From NCBI GenBank assembly GCA_009780315.1, contig WRAH01000003.1, positions 62,001 through 126,000 on the forward strand: a stretch of DNA of 64,000 bases, written 5' to 3'. Below the pieces are notes generated by a model, which worked only from the letters and a program-made list of their open reading frames with translations, had not been told where the DNA came from and searched no databases. A program made the position numbers and the translations under genes. Source of the stretch: Defluviitaleaceae bacterium (lineage in GTDB: Bacteria; Bacillota; Clostridia; Lachnospirales; WQUN01). This document shows positions 1-8,771 of this stretch, in pieces (the first letter of the stretch is position 1; every line of letters begins with the position of its first letter).

Positions 1-1185
1 TTTATAGAGTTTAAGAATTTAGGACATAAAATTGCAACCAGTTGGACGCTTTCTTGGGATACAAAACCCTATGAGATGAAAAATAACAAGCGAATTTGCA
101 TATTGGTTCATTCTTTTTTAAGCGGTCCTCTAGCTCCCATTATTTCACAAATAGCGAATGGGCTTATTAACAAGGGCTATGAATTACACATTGTAAATAT
201 TGAATCTTTGGTGCATGAAAAAGATTCAAATTTCCTTGCTCATTCTATCGTATCTACAAGCAACAGCAATTCTCCTTCAAGCAGAACGTCTATTATTGAT
301 TATGCCTCTAGTCACGTTATTTATCATGAAGCGACAAATCACCACCTTCGAGATCGTCAACAGGAATTATTAAATATCATTGCATCAACTCATCCTTTAT
401 GCGTGATTGACTATTCTATAAGCTTTGGGCTTGTCACCTATTATGTATCTCAACATTATCCTGTAATTGAACTTCCTGGGCGCAAAAGTGGTTATTCCAG
501 CTCATTTTTTCATAAGCATCTATCCTATAACGATGATGGTTTTCATGCACCCATTGCAGCCAATCAAGCTATCACACAAGTTCCTCCGCATTATGAAATG
601 CAAGAAATTAAACGTATACATTCCCGATCCGAATACGGATTTGACGACGATGATATTATTTGCATCACAGTGGGAAATCGGCTTGATTTTGATTTGTCAA
701 AAAATTTATTCGACTCAATGCTTAGTATCCTGAACAAAAATAGGACTCTTAAATGGTTGATTGTAGGGACAGAATCATTGCCATGGATTAAACCATCATC
801 ACTAGGTGAAATAAGCAGATCTATTCACTTTATACCTTATGAAGAAGATTTAACAGGGCTTTATCAAATTTGTGATATTTATATTAATCCGCTAAGAACT
901 GGTGGAGGCACATCTGTTGCGTGGGCTGCACTGTCTGGAGTTGCAGTTGTTACTCCAGCAGAAGCATGTGATGCATGTACGATAGTTGGAAGCGTTAATT
1001 GCGTAGAAAATGAAAGTGATATATCAGCAAGAGTTTATGAACTGTCAATAACGCCTGCTTTATTAAGCCAGCAAAAATCTATTATGAAAAATATATCTTC
1101 TACATGGGGCATGAAAAAACTTGTTGCCCGAATTGAAGAGGAAGTGCTAAAGCTAGTGAATGAATTTTCAGAGGGGACAATATGA
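1..1185 (+). CDS. GT-B fold glycosyltransferase, 5' end outside window
   Basis: Probable nucleotide-sugar-dependent glycosyltransferase of the GT-B fold. From the first ATG (76) it has a hydrophobic start 'ICILVHSFLSGP' typical of the first beta strand. Near residue 275 the motif 'NPLRTGGGTSVAWAALSG' matches the sugar-nucleotide-binding loop of glycosyltransferase families 1 and 4. The frame stays open from base 1 to 75, the other two forward frames have early stops, and the ATG at 76 has no Shine-Dalgarno sequence. I therefore call the coding region from the window edge and expect the true start to the left. Its stop overlaps the start of the next gene (ATGA), so it belongs to the operon running to 7627. 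Donor and acceptor are unknown; a role in building a modified sugar for flagellin or an envelope glycan is inferred from the neighbours. Confidence 0.7.
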   Translation, partial: FIEFKNLGHKIATSWTLSWDTKPYEMKNNKRICILVHSFLSGPLAPIISQIANGLINKGYELHIVNIESLVHEKDSNFLAHSIVSTSNSNSPSSRTSIIDYASSHVIYHEATNHHLRDRQQELLNIIASTHPLCVIDYSISFGLVTYYVSQHYPVIELPGRKSGYSSSFFHKHLSYNDDGFHAPIAANQAITQVPPHYEMQEIKRIHSRSEYGFDDDDIICITVGNRLDFDLSKNLFDSMLSILNKNRTLKWLIVGTESLPWIKPSSLGEISRSIHFIPYEEDLTGLYQICDIYINPLRTGGGTSVAWAALSGVAVVTPAEACDACTIVGSVNCVENESDISARVYELSITPALLSQQKSIMKNISSTWGMKKLVARIEEEVLKLVNEFSEGTI

Positions 1186-2315
1186 TTCCATTTAATCTTC
1201 CACCATATTTAGGACTTGAAACTGAATATATTGCCAGAGCTATACAAAACCGTAAGTTGTGCGGCGATGGTAGCTTTACATTTCAGTGCAGTGAACTATT
1301 AGAAGCCCAAACTAACGTAAAAAAAGCTCTGCTTACTACATCATGCACTCATGCTCTAGAAATAGCGGCAATACTATGCGATATTCAGCATGGGGATGAG
1401 GTCATTATGCCTTCTTACACCTTCGTATCCACGGCAAATGCATTTGCGCTTCGTGGCGCAAATATCGTGTTTGTAGACATTCGCCCAGATACAATGAACA
1501 TTAATGAGCAGTTGATTGAAACTGCCATCACAAAAAACACAAAAGCAATTGTTCCTGTTCATATTGCGGGCGTTTCATGTGAAATGGATACAATTCTTGA
1601 TATAGCCGACAGGTATAATCTTACCATTGTGGAGGACGCTGCTCAAGGTATCGGCGCAACATACAAGGGGATACCGCTTGGAACAATGGGCATTGGCTCA
1701 TTTAGTTTTCACGAAACCAAGAATATCTCTTGCGGAGAAGGCGGTGCGCTGTTACTTAAAGATGAAACATATATTTCCCGAGCAGAAATTATTCGTGAAA
1801 AAGGAACAAATAGGAGCAGCTTATTCCGCGGAGAAGTTGATAAATATTCATGGCATGACATTGGGTCTTCATATTTGCCCAGCGAACTAAATGCTGCATA
1901 TTTATTAGCCCAGTTGGAAAATGTTGAGCATATAAATCAAAACCGCATAAATACTTGGAAATTCTATAACCAGAGCCTTTGTTCCTTAGTATCAGACGGA
2001 CATATTGAAATAATGACCGTTCCCAAAGAATGCAAACACAATGGTCATATGTTCTGGCTAAAAGTAAAGGATTTAGATGAACGTACAAATTTTATAAACT
2101 TTTTAAAGGAAAATAATGTATATGGGGTATTTCACTATGTGCCTTTACACTCTTCTGTTGCAGGGCTAAAATTTGGACGATTTAATGGTGAAGATGTGTA
2201 CACTACCAAGGAAAGTGAACGTCTTGTACGACTTCCTCTTTATTATGACATGCAAAAAGCTGATAGAGAACAGGTAGTAAGTGTTGTAAAAAAATTTTAT
2301 TCACAAGGAGCGTAA
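1182..2315 (+). CDS. wecE: DegT/DnrJ/EryC1/StrS aminotransferase, WecE-like
   Basis: PLP-dependent sugar aminotransferase. Length (377 aa) and sequence resemble dTDP-4-amino-4,6-dideoxygalactose transaminase (WecE/RffA), which aminates a dTDP-4-keto-6-deoxyhexose using glutamate. Visible landmarks are 'NLPPYLG' at the N-terminus, the 'TTSCTHALE' phosphate-binding segment near residue 52, 'EDAAQG' near 151 with the PLP-pyridine Asp, and the Schiff-base lysine K180 in 'FHETKNISCGEGGAL'. The start overlaps the upstream stop by four bases and the stop is two bases before the next start, so translation is probably coupled. It is the clearest sign that the locus makes an aminated deoxysugar. The symbol reflects family similarity; exact substrate stereochemistry cannot be read from sequence. 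Confidence 0.85.
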   Translation: MIPFNLPPYLGLETEYIARAIQNRKLCGDGSFTFQCSELLEAQTNVKKALLTTSCTHALEIAAILCDIQHGDEVIMPSYTFVSTANAFALRGANIVFVDIRPDTMNINEQLIETAITKNTKAIVPVHIAGVSCEMDTILDIADRYNLTIVEDAAQGIGATYKGIPLGTMGIGSFSFHETKNISCGEGGALLLKDETYISRAEIIREKGTNRSSLFRGEVDKYSWHDIGSSYLPSELNAAYLLAQLENVEHINQNRINTWKFYNQSLCSLVSDGHIEIMTVPKECKHNGHMFWLKVKDLDERTNFINFLKENNVYGVFHYVPLHSSVAGLKFGRFNGEDVYTTKESERLVRLPLYYDMQKADREQVVSVVKKFYSQGA

Positions 2316-2317
2316 AT

Positions 2318-3028
2318 ATGTGGAGTAAAGAGGATAAACAAATAAATTATGATATCTTTAATAAGACTTACAACGAGCATGGATACTCTCATGATGGCTT
2401 GGGATGGGCAAAAGGCAAACAAGCCATTAGATTTGACATGCTTACAGAGGATTTTGGGCTTAATACCAAAGGGAAAGATATTTCTATTCTTGATATTGGC
2501 TGTGGTTTTGCACAGCTTGGTGTTTTCTTAAAGCATAAATATAAGGATACTTTCATTAAATATACTGGGATAGAAACCGTTGCCTCTATTTATCAAGAAG
2601 CAGTAAATCAAACACAGGAATATGACTTTATCCTTCTAAACGATGATTTTTTTGATACAAAATTAAGCAATTTTGATATTTGTGTGGCCTCTGGAATATT
2701 TAACGCGAAACTGTCCACTGACGACAATTATAACCAAATTGAACAATCTATGCAGAAAGCGTTCAATCTTTGTAATATTGGAATAGCTTATGATTTTTTG
2801 TCTGATACAGCATCCATTCAGCATGAAATAAATCACTATGCATCGGCATCAGAAATTCTTAAAATTTCGCAAAAACTTTCTAAAAATGTGCTGCTAAAGC
2901 ATAACTATATGCCTTTTGAGTTCTCCGTTATTATTTTCAAAGATGACTCTTTTAAAAGAGAAACCACGTTGTTTCAAAAATATGAGCGAGAAAAAAATAT
3001 TACTGATATATATTCTATTGTACTTTAA
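2318..3028 (+). CDS. class I SAM-dependent methyltransferase
   Basis: Small (236 aa) SAM-dependent methyltransferase. The glycine-rich SAM loop is visible as 'ILDIGCGFAQLG' near residues 55-66, followed by an acidic end of strand 2 ('YTGIE', near 90) and 'FDICVASGIFNA' near 122 at the usual motif IV position. A clean ribosome site (AAGGAG) lies 7 bases before the ATG. It sits two bases after the WecE-like gene and before a sugar acyltransferase, so a plausible task is methylation of a sugar or its N-substituent. The acceptor is not identifiable from the sequence. Confidence 0.7.
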   Translation: MWSKEDKQINYDIFNKTYNEHGYSHDGLGWAKGKQAIRFDMLTEDFGLNTKGKDISILDIGCGFAQLGVFLKHKYKDTFIKYTGIETVASIYQEAVNQTQEYDFILLNDDFFDTKLSNFDICVASGIFNAKLSTDDNYNQIEQSMQKAFNLCNIGIAYDFLSDTASIQHEINHYASASEILKISQKLSKNVLLKHNYMPFEFSVIIFKDDSFKRETTLFQKYEREKNITDIYSIVL

Positions 3029-3058
3029 GAGCGTTTGATATATGGAGGGTTTTATAAA

Positions 3059-3691
3059 ATGACAGATGTATATCTTTTTGGAATCAATGCAGTATCAAAG
3101 ATAATATCTTTTTATCTTGAAAATGATGAACGATATAACTTGCTTGGATTTACTGTAAACCGTCAATATCTTGACGCAGATAATTTTTCTGGATACCCAG
3201 TAATTCCTGCCGAAGATTTAAAACAAAGGATAAATAGTTTTGGAATAATCAACGCTGTTGGATTTTCGCAACAATTAAGCGCAAGAGAGCAAGTAGGTTT
3301 ATGGATAAAAGAAAGAAAGTTAACGTTGATTTCTTATATTCATCCTACGGCGACTATTGGGGGTGTAGATATTGGTATCGGTTCCATTGCAATGCCAAGT
3401 GCAAATATTGAAACCTATTCAAAAACTGGCGAGGGAAATGTATTTTATTCGAGGAGTCACATTGGACACGATGCAAATATTGGAAATTATAATTGGTTTG
3501 GTGCTGGTTGCGTTGTTGCTGGCAGTGTGACTTTTGGCAATAGAAATTTTATTGGTATTAACTCTAGCATAAGAGAGTACACAGTAATCGGTTCACGTGC
3601 TACTACAGGAGCAGGAGCAGTTATTCTTAAAAATATACCTGACGATGTAGTGGTAGTTGGAAATCCTGCTCGTACTCTAGTGAAGAAATGA
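3059..3691 (+). CDS. NeuD/PglD-type sugar O/N-acyltransferase, left-handed beta-helix
   Basis: Acyltransferase of the NeuD/PglD hexapeptide-repeat family, which transfers acyl groups, usually acetyl from acetyl-CoA, to amino sugars or sialic-acid-like sugars. Residues 1-85 form a Rossmann-like N-terminal domain ('VYLFGINAVSKII'). From about residue 93 imperfect hexapeptides follow ('HPTATIGGVDIGIGS', 'HIGHDANIGNYNWFGAG'); the His in 'SHIGHDANIG' is at the family's catalytic position. It ends with the usual 'VVGNPARTL'. I start at 3059 because GGAGGG lies 8 bases upstream; an ATG at 3035 in the same frame has no ribosome site. With WecE it suggests an N-acylated 4-amino-4,6-dideoxyhexose. Confidence 0.8.
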   Translation: MTDVYLFGINAVSKIISFYLENDERYNLLGFTVNRQYLDADNFSGYPVIPAEDLKQRINSFGIINAVGFSQQLSAREQVGLWIKERKLTLISYIHPTATIGGVDIGIGSIAMPSANIETYSKTGEGNVFYSRSHIGHDANIGNYNWFGAGCVVAGSVTFGNRNFIGINSSIREYTVIGSRATTGAGAVILKNIPDDVVVVGNPARTLVKK

Positions 3692-3701
3692 GGTTTATTA
3701 T

Positions 3702-4409
3702 ATGAAAACTGTTGCTGCATCGCAATCTAATTACATTCCCTGGAAGGGATATTTTGATATTATAAATGACTCCGATGAATTTATTATTTGTGATGAAGTA
3801 CAGTATACAAGATGCGATTGGCGCAATAGAAATATCTTATATTTCCATGGACAAAAGAAGTGGATTACATTGCCTTGCGGAAATAATTTAAAAAGAACAA
3901 TAGACGAGGTGCGCTTTAGTGAATCGATACCATGGCAGCAAAAACATTGGGAAATGATTAAACTTGCATATAAAAAAGCCCCCTTTTACAATATTTACAG
4001 TCCATTTTTTGAAGATGTGTATTTGGGTAAAAAATGGGAATATTTATCACAGCTGAATGTGTATTTAATCAAACACATTGCCAATGTATTTTTAAAAATC
4101 CCCGCAATTATAACAGACAGCCGCAGCTATCAAACCCATGGTACAGCATCTGAAAGAGCGTTGTCTCTGCTTAAATCAGCAAAGGCAGATAGGTTTGTAT
4201 CTGGACCAGCAGCAAAAAATTATATTAAGCAAAATGAGTTTGAAGAAGCTGGGATTGAAATAATTTGGAAGGATTATTCTGGTTATCCAGAATATAAACA
4301 ACTACACACCCCTTTTATACACGAAGTTTCTATTTTGGATGTGTTGTTCAATACAGGTGCAGATGCACCTTATTATGTTTGGGATTGGCGTAAAAAAAAT
4401 AATAGTTGA
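3702..4409 (+). CDS. WbqC-like family protein
   Basis: Member of the WbqC-like family, found in O-antigen, capsule and flagellin glycosylation loci and often next to sugar aminotransferases. The protein (235 aa) opens with 'QSNYIPWKGYFDII', followed by 'DEVQYTRCDWRNRN' and a Gly/Pro stretch 'WITLPCG', all conserved landmarks of that family as I know it. The biochemical role is not established; some members are proposed to act in glycine or amino-acid addition to amino sugars. GAGG lies 6 bases before the ATG and the stop overlaps the region of the next gene's ribosome site. Genomic setting supports a role in the same amino-sugar pathway. Confidence 0.75.
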   Translation: MKTVAASQSNYIPWKGYFDIINDSDEFIICDEVQYTRCDWRNRNILYFHGQKKWITLPCGNNLKRTIDEVRFSESIPWQQKHWEMIKLAYKKAPFYNIYSPFFEDVYLGKKWEYLSQLNVYLIKHIANVFLKIPAIITDSRSYQTHGTASERALSLLKSAKADRFVSGPAAKNYIKQNEFEEAGIEIIWKDYSGYPEYKQLHTPFIHEVSILDVLFNTGADAPYYVWDWRKKNNS

Positions 4410-4420
4410 GGATGATTATA

Positions 4421-5647
4421 ATGGATAAACCGTTAGTGCTTTATGGTGCAGGTGGTAATTTAACCAAAGCTTATAAAAAATTTGCAGAAGAAGGACGTTT
4501 GCCTGTATGTATTTGTGACAGCAATGCGTCTAAAATTGATACTACAATATGCATAGATGGAAAATTCCCACCTTTAAAAATACTGCAATTAGATAACATT
4601 GGTAAACTATACCAAAATGCAGAATTTTTCGTTACACCTAAGCCTCCTGCGCGCTTTGAAATTATGCAAAATTTAATTGATTCTGGTATACCAAAAGAGA
4701 AAATTATTAACTATGAGCCTTTTATTAAAGGTTTACATTGTGAGTATCTAAAGAATGAGCTTATATATACTGGGGAGACATTAGACATTTGTTGCGCTGA
4801 TAGTGCTTACGACGTGAAGATTCCTCAGGTGAGAATTGCTGAGGGTATGAATTATGAGGATATGGTCACAGCTATTCACTCTATGCGAAAAAAAACGCTG
4901 TATGATTTAAGTAGCAACAAAGGCTGTTGTATCAATTGTCCAAAATTAGAAGAAGGATATTATCCTGTTACAAATAGTCTAAAGAAATTTACATTTGCAG
5001 AGATTTTTCATTGTCAATTTAGATGTATTTATTGCAATGCAAGATTATTACCAACATCACAGCTTCCCTATAAGCAACGTAAAGATACTACAAAAAAAGC
5101 ACTAGAATTTGCAAAGTATTTAAAAAGTGTACAAATTATAAATAAAGACACTATAATTGTTTTTGTAAATGGTGAAATTTCCATCAACCCTTTGCTTCAT
5201 GAAATTACTAAAGTCTTTATGGATTATCCGTGTCTCTTTTTAACAAATGCAGAAGTTTATAGTAATGAAATTGCAAAAATTCTTGATAAAGGGCGTAGTT
5301 ATATTAACGTATCGCTAGATAGCGGCACTGCGGAGACTTTTGAAAAAATAAAAGGTAAATCTTGCTTTGATAAAGTTTGTGAAAATATTAAGCGATATTC
5401 AATGCATGGTAAAGTATCGTTGAAATACATTCTTCTTGAAGATATAAATGATAATGAAGAAGATATTAGTAAGTTTCTTATATTTGCAAAGGATATCAAT
5501 GCTAGCGTTTCTTTGTCGAGAGATTATAGTAATGACCACACCAAAGCGTATGTTAAAAATCAAAAAACATTGGCAGCAATAGATTATTTTAAAAATACTT
5601 GTAGTCAAGAAAAGATACACTTTCATTTTGACTCTTATTTCAATTGA
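4421..5647 (+). CDS. radical SAM protein with N-terminal Rossmann-like module
   Basis: Radical SAM enzyme of 408 aa. Residues 1-110 form a Rossmann-like domain starting 'LVLYGAGGN', with an acidic strand end 'CICDSN'. The catalytic cluster motif C-x3-C-x2-C is at C198, C202 and C205 ('CQFRCIYC'), preceded by an additional cysteine group C169, C170 and C173 that might hold another iron-sulfur site. After it come 'VFVNGEISINP' and 'YINVSLDSGT', typical radical SAM barrel strands. The start at 4421 follows GAGG 9 bases upstream; a TTG at 4406 is in frame but lies on top of the previous stop. Substrate unknown. It resembles in layout the protein at 10828. Confidence 0.75.
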   Translation: MDKPLVLYGAGGNLTKAYKKFAEEGRLPVCICDSNASKIDTTICIDGKFPPLKILQLDNIGKLYQNAEFFVTPKPPARFEIMQNLIDSGIPKEKIINYEPFIKGLHCEYLKNELIYTGETLDICCADSAYDVKIPQVRIAEGMNYEDMVTAIHSMRKKTLYDLSSNKGCCINCPKLEEGYYPVTNSLKKFTFAEIFHCQFRCIYCNARLLPTSQLPYKQRKDTTKKALEFAKYLKSVQIINKDTIIVFVNGEISINPLLHEITKVFMDYPCLFLTNAEVYSNEIAKILDKGRSYINVSLDSGTAETFEKIKGKSCFDKVCENIKRYSMHGKVSLKYILLEDINDNEEDISKFLIFAKDINASVSLSRDYSNDHTKAYVKNQKTLAAIDYFKNTCSQEKIHFHFDSYFN

Positions 5648-5728
5648 TAATGAGGCGATGGATGTATAAACAGTGTCGATTGCTAATGACTTTTGATTAA
5701 GCGAATTTAGATAAAGTGAGTGATGGTA

Positions 5729-7627
5729 ATGAATCCAATCAATTTAGATAGTCTACCAATAATTCCTGAAAACTATGATTTTAAACATTTAGATTCTATT
5801 GATTTCAAACTGCTCCACAGTGAGATGATTGAAACAGAAAGACGATTTGTAAATGGATTAGTTAGGTACTATCAGCCCAAAAATATTATTGAGCTTGGTG
5901 TAAGTTATGGTGGAGGCACAGTAAATCTGTTAAATGCTATAAATGATATGCCGGATTCTAAGCTAACAAGTATAGATAGAATCAACCACTGGTATAAAGA
6001 TGAATCCATCCCCGTTGGTACTGCTGTTTCTACGGTATTTCCTACACTACAAGATGGCAAATGGCGGTTAATAGTTGGAAAAGACCCCAGTGAAGTGCTT
6101 GACGGATTAAAAGAGCGATTTGATTTTGCAATAATTGATACAGCCCATAGGCATCCTATAGAGAGCCTAAATTTTTTATGTCTTTTACCTCATTTAAAGG
6201 ATGGGGCAATTGTTATTTTGCACGATATATCCTTATTTGCATTGTACCCAGACAGTAATCCTACTTGTTTAGCTTCACGTATACTGGCATCCTCTGTAGT
6301 TGGTCCAAAGCTTTGTCCGCAAACAAAATCTATGCCTTATATTTCAGAATCTGAACCGGTTAATAATATTATTGCATTTCAGATAACAGTGGAAACACGG
6401 AAATATGTTAACAATGTATTTATGGTCTTATCTATGCCTTGGGAGATATTTCCTATGGACAGAGATATTCATCATATTAGACAATGCATTATCAATCACT
6501 ATCCTGCAAGTCTTGTGGATGAATTTAATGATGCAGTAATGTTAAATTTAGCGTGGATTTTTTCCAAAGGGAAAACCTTTTCTTTTAATGCACTAATGGA
6601 TAAATTTAATCTGCTGCCTAAAGACACTGTTTTTTATGGTGCAGGAAAAGGCATGATGCGTATAATTGACCTATACGAAGCTTCTAATAAACCATTCACC
6701 TATGAAATATGGGACGCAAATGCAGACAATATAAGTGATATTAGAGGATATAAAGTTTATATGCCTGATTTTGAAACTCACATCAGCAACAATCGTACTA
6801 TGGTAATAACAATTAAAGAAAAGTTTACGGCTGGCTTAGTTGCAAAAAAATTACGTGCCAAGGGTTGGCATGTTATTTTTGGTGATGAAGCACTTTGGGG
6901 TATTATACCAGTTGACTCCATTACATTTCCAGTCGAATTTTCAGATGCAGACAAGGAAATACTGTCCTATGTAAAAAGCAATAACTTAACCATGGTATCA
7001 GATGAACGGTTATTTGCAACTTTATCGGCTTGTAAGTATGCAGTACTTAACAATATTGAAGGTGATTTTGTTGAGTGTGGTGTATGGAGGGGTGGCAATG
7101 CCCTGATTGCTGCTGCTGTGTTTAAAGCCTATGGTGCAAATAAGAAAGTTTGGTTGTTTGATACATTTGAGGGTTTTGATGATATAAACCCAACAGAACA
7201 TGATACACTTACCTCAACAGGCAAACAGATTGATGCTGTAGATATGGATACAGCACTAGAAAAATATTATGACACATCCAATTGTGGTAACGCTATAGAA
7301 GATGTGCAAGAAAACTTTAGAGCTTATAATTTACTCTCTGAAAATGTTATTTTTGTCAAAGGAGATGTTTTAAAAACTCTGGAGGGTGATAATATTCCTG
7401 AAAAAATTTCTATTCTAAGATTGGATACAGACCTTTACGAATCTACAAAAAAAGAAGTGGAAATATTATATCCAAAGGTTGAAATGGGTGGCGTATTGAT
7501 AGTGGATGATTATGGTTATCATGATGGTGCCAGAATTGCTGTTGAAGAATATTTTAGTGATAGAACTAAGCCCATGTTACAATACATTGATAACACTGGC
7601 AGATTAGCAATAAAAATAGGCTCTTGA
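5729..7627 (+). CDS. bifunctional methyltransferase: class I domain plus TylF-like domain
   Basis: A fusion of about 630 aa with two SAM-dependent methyltransferase domains. Residues 20-180 carry 'IIELGVSYGGGTVNLL' and 'DFAIIDTAHRH', similar to CmcI/Methyltransf_24 proteins. Around residue 305 is a Rossmann-like linker module ('VFYGAGKGMM', 'EIWDAN'). The C-terminal 230 residues match the TylF/MycF macrocin O-methyltransferase family: 'GDFVECGVWRGGNALI', 'WLFDTFEGFDD', 'LRLDTDLYEST' and the metal-binding 'GGVLIVDDYG'. I choose the ATG at 5729; GTG 5720 and ATG 5723 are in frame but too close to the only purine-rich site (GTGAG). Two sugar O- or N-methylations are a reasonable guess. It is the last gene of the operon. 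Confidence 0.7.
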   Translation: MNPINLDSLPIIPENYDFKHLDSIDFKLLHSEMIETERRFVNGLVRYYQPKNIIELGVSYGGGTVNLLNAINDMPDSKLTSIDRINHWYKDESIPVGTAVSTVFPTLQDGKWRLIVGKDPSEVLDGLKERFDFAIIDTAHRHPIESLNFLCLLPHLKDGAIVILHDISLFALYPDSNPTCLASRILASSVVGPKLCPQTKSMPYISESEPVNNIIAFQITVETRKYVNNVFMVLSMPWEIFPMDRDIHHIRQCIINHYPASLVDEFNDAVMLNLAWIFSKGKTFSFNALMDKFNLLPKDTVFYGAGKGMMRIIDLYEASNKPFTYEIWDANADNISDIRGYKVYMPDFETHISNNRTMVITIKEKFTAGLVAKKLRAKGWHVIFGDEALWGIIPVDSITFPVEFSDADKEILSYVKSNNLTMVSDERLFATLSACKYAVLNNIEGDFVECGVWRGGNALIAAAVFKAYGANKKVWLFDTFEGFDDINPTEHDTLTSTGKQIDAVDMDTALEKYYDTSNCGNAIEDVQENFRAYNLLSENVIFVKGDVLKTLEGDNIPEKISILRLDTDLYESTKKEVEILYPKVEMGGVLIVDDYGYHDGARIAVEEYFSDRTKPMLQYIDNTGRLAIKIGS

Positions 7628-7640
7628 TGAGCCTATTTTT
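7612..7640. terminator. bidirectional Rho-independent terminator
   Basis: A perfect 12 bp stem (7612-7623 with 7629-7640) and a 5-base loop, flanked by A-run and T-run. It covers the stop codon of the plus-strand methyltransferase and reaches the stop of the minus-strand gene, so it can end transcription from both sides. Confidence 0.85.
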
Positions 7641-8658
7641 ATTGGTCATATTCTAATTCTTCTTCAAGGTCATACTCCTCATGTTCATAGCTAATTGGTT
7701 CATCATCATTGCCAGACTCAGAGTCACTTAGATAGTTATCCTCTTCATTAGACTTTTTGTCCTTATCAATTAAATCATCATTATCTGTTTCTTCATCATA
7801 CGCTATAGATTCATCATCTTCATCTGGGTTCTTTTCATCATAATAATCATATCCATTTTTCTCATTCGGAAGTGTAGGTGCCGGTAATATAATCGGATGA
7901 TAAATAATTTCAGGAGTAGAATCCACTCGTTCAAATGTGTAACTAACTTTTACTGTGACAAGGGTATTTGTCCAGCTCATGTCACCAAAAGCATTGATAT
8001 GACCATTAAAATAAAAGGCTATAGATTCCCCAGCTTCTAACTGAAATGCCTGCGTATCTATAGGAATCTCACACAATACATAATTTTTAGATGTTTCATG
8101 TTGAAGGACAACTAGAGCCATATGAATATGATTTCCGTCTTCCGGCAATATTTCATTAGAGGAAATAAAAAAATCAAATGAATTTGAAACTGCAATACTT
8201 ACATTCTCAAACGCCAAGAAGATAGCTTCTTCTTCATGATTGGTTATATAAAACTTATCAGATTCAATATATCCAATGCCCATATTTTCAAATATCATAA
8301 TCCTAAAGGGCAAATGGGTTGGAAATGTTATAGATATACTATCTTGATAGTATTCATATGACTCAAAATTGGAAGTGTATCCGTAATCAAGCGCGTCGTG
8401 TGACGGTATATATTCATCTTCAGATTTTGAATATTCACAATCTGATACATCGTACTCCGCATCATCATTTAATATTTCATTCTCTTGTTTATCGTTTACA
8501 GACACTTCATATTCAGGATAGTCATAGTCAATGATATTGTATGACTGCTCATCGTCTCGTGCCAACACTGCTACCTGTGTTGTATTTGTAAGTAGTACTA
8601 GCGATAATAATACTATTATCACGCCTTGGGATAAATTTTGAATATTCAAAACATTCAC
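7639..8658 (-). CDS. secreted acidic protein, unknown function
   Basis: Unrecognised 339-residue protein. A hydrophobic N-terminal segment ('VIIVLLSLVLL') and a following polar stretch look like a signal peptide or a membrane anchor. Residues about 40-90 and the last 70 are very rich in Asp, Glu, Ser and Tyr; between them lies a 170-residue beta-rich region without Cys. Such acidic tails suggest an extracellular, cation-binding or wall-exposed part. The start is GTG at 8658; a TTG at 8649 has better spacing to GAGG and would only remove three residues. It is downstream of two other secreted proteins on the same strand, with a hairpin region between. No enzyme motif was seen. Confidence 0.55.
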   Translation of the reverse strand: MNVLNIQNLSQGVIIVLLSLVLLTNTTQVAVLARDDEQSYNIIDYDYPEYEVSVNDKQENEILNDDAEYDVSDCEYSKSEDEYIPSHDALDYGYTSNFESYEYYQDSISITFPTHLPFRIMIFENMGIGYIESDKFYITNHEEEAIFLAFENVSIAVSNSFDFFISSNEILPEDGNHIHMALVVLQHETSKNYVLCEIPIDTQAFQLEAGESIAFYFNGHINAFGDMSWTNTLVTVKVSYTFERVDSTPEIIYHPIILPAPTLPNEKNGYDYYDEKNPDEDDESIAYDEETDNDDLIDKDKKSNEEDNYLSDSESGNDDEPISYEHEEYDLEEELEYDQ

Positions 8659-8663
8659 CTCGT

Positions 8664-8719
8664 CTCTTTAGTCTAAATAATCAAGTGATTAAATTACCCT
8701 GATTACTTAGACTAAAGAG
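8664..8719. repeat. 20 bp inverted repeat before the acidic secreted protein
   Basis: Arms 8664-8683 and 8700-8719 match in 19 of 20 positions (one A/C mismatch) with a 16-base spacer. In the minus-strand transcript it folds just before the start codon of the 8658 gene, and the arm nearest the gene includes AAAGAG next to the ribosome site. It may act as an attenuator, an RNA processing site or a protein operator. Confidence 0.6.
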
Positions 8720-8744
8720 GGGATAAGCAAAATCCTTACCCCTC
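8714..8744 (-). terminator. Rho-independent terminator after the 9971-8772 gene
   Basis: On the minus strand GAGGGG plus CTTA-type arms (8739-8744 and 8735-8738 with 8717-8722 and 8724-8727, one bulged base at 8723) enclose a 7-base loop and are followed by only three T. The short T run suggests partial readthrough to the next gene. Confidence 0.55.
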
Positions 8745-8771
8745 TCTATGTTACATCTTAATTATTATTGC

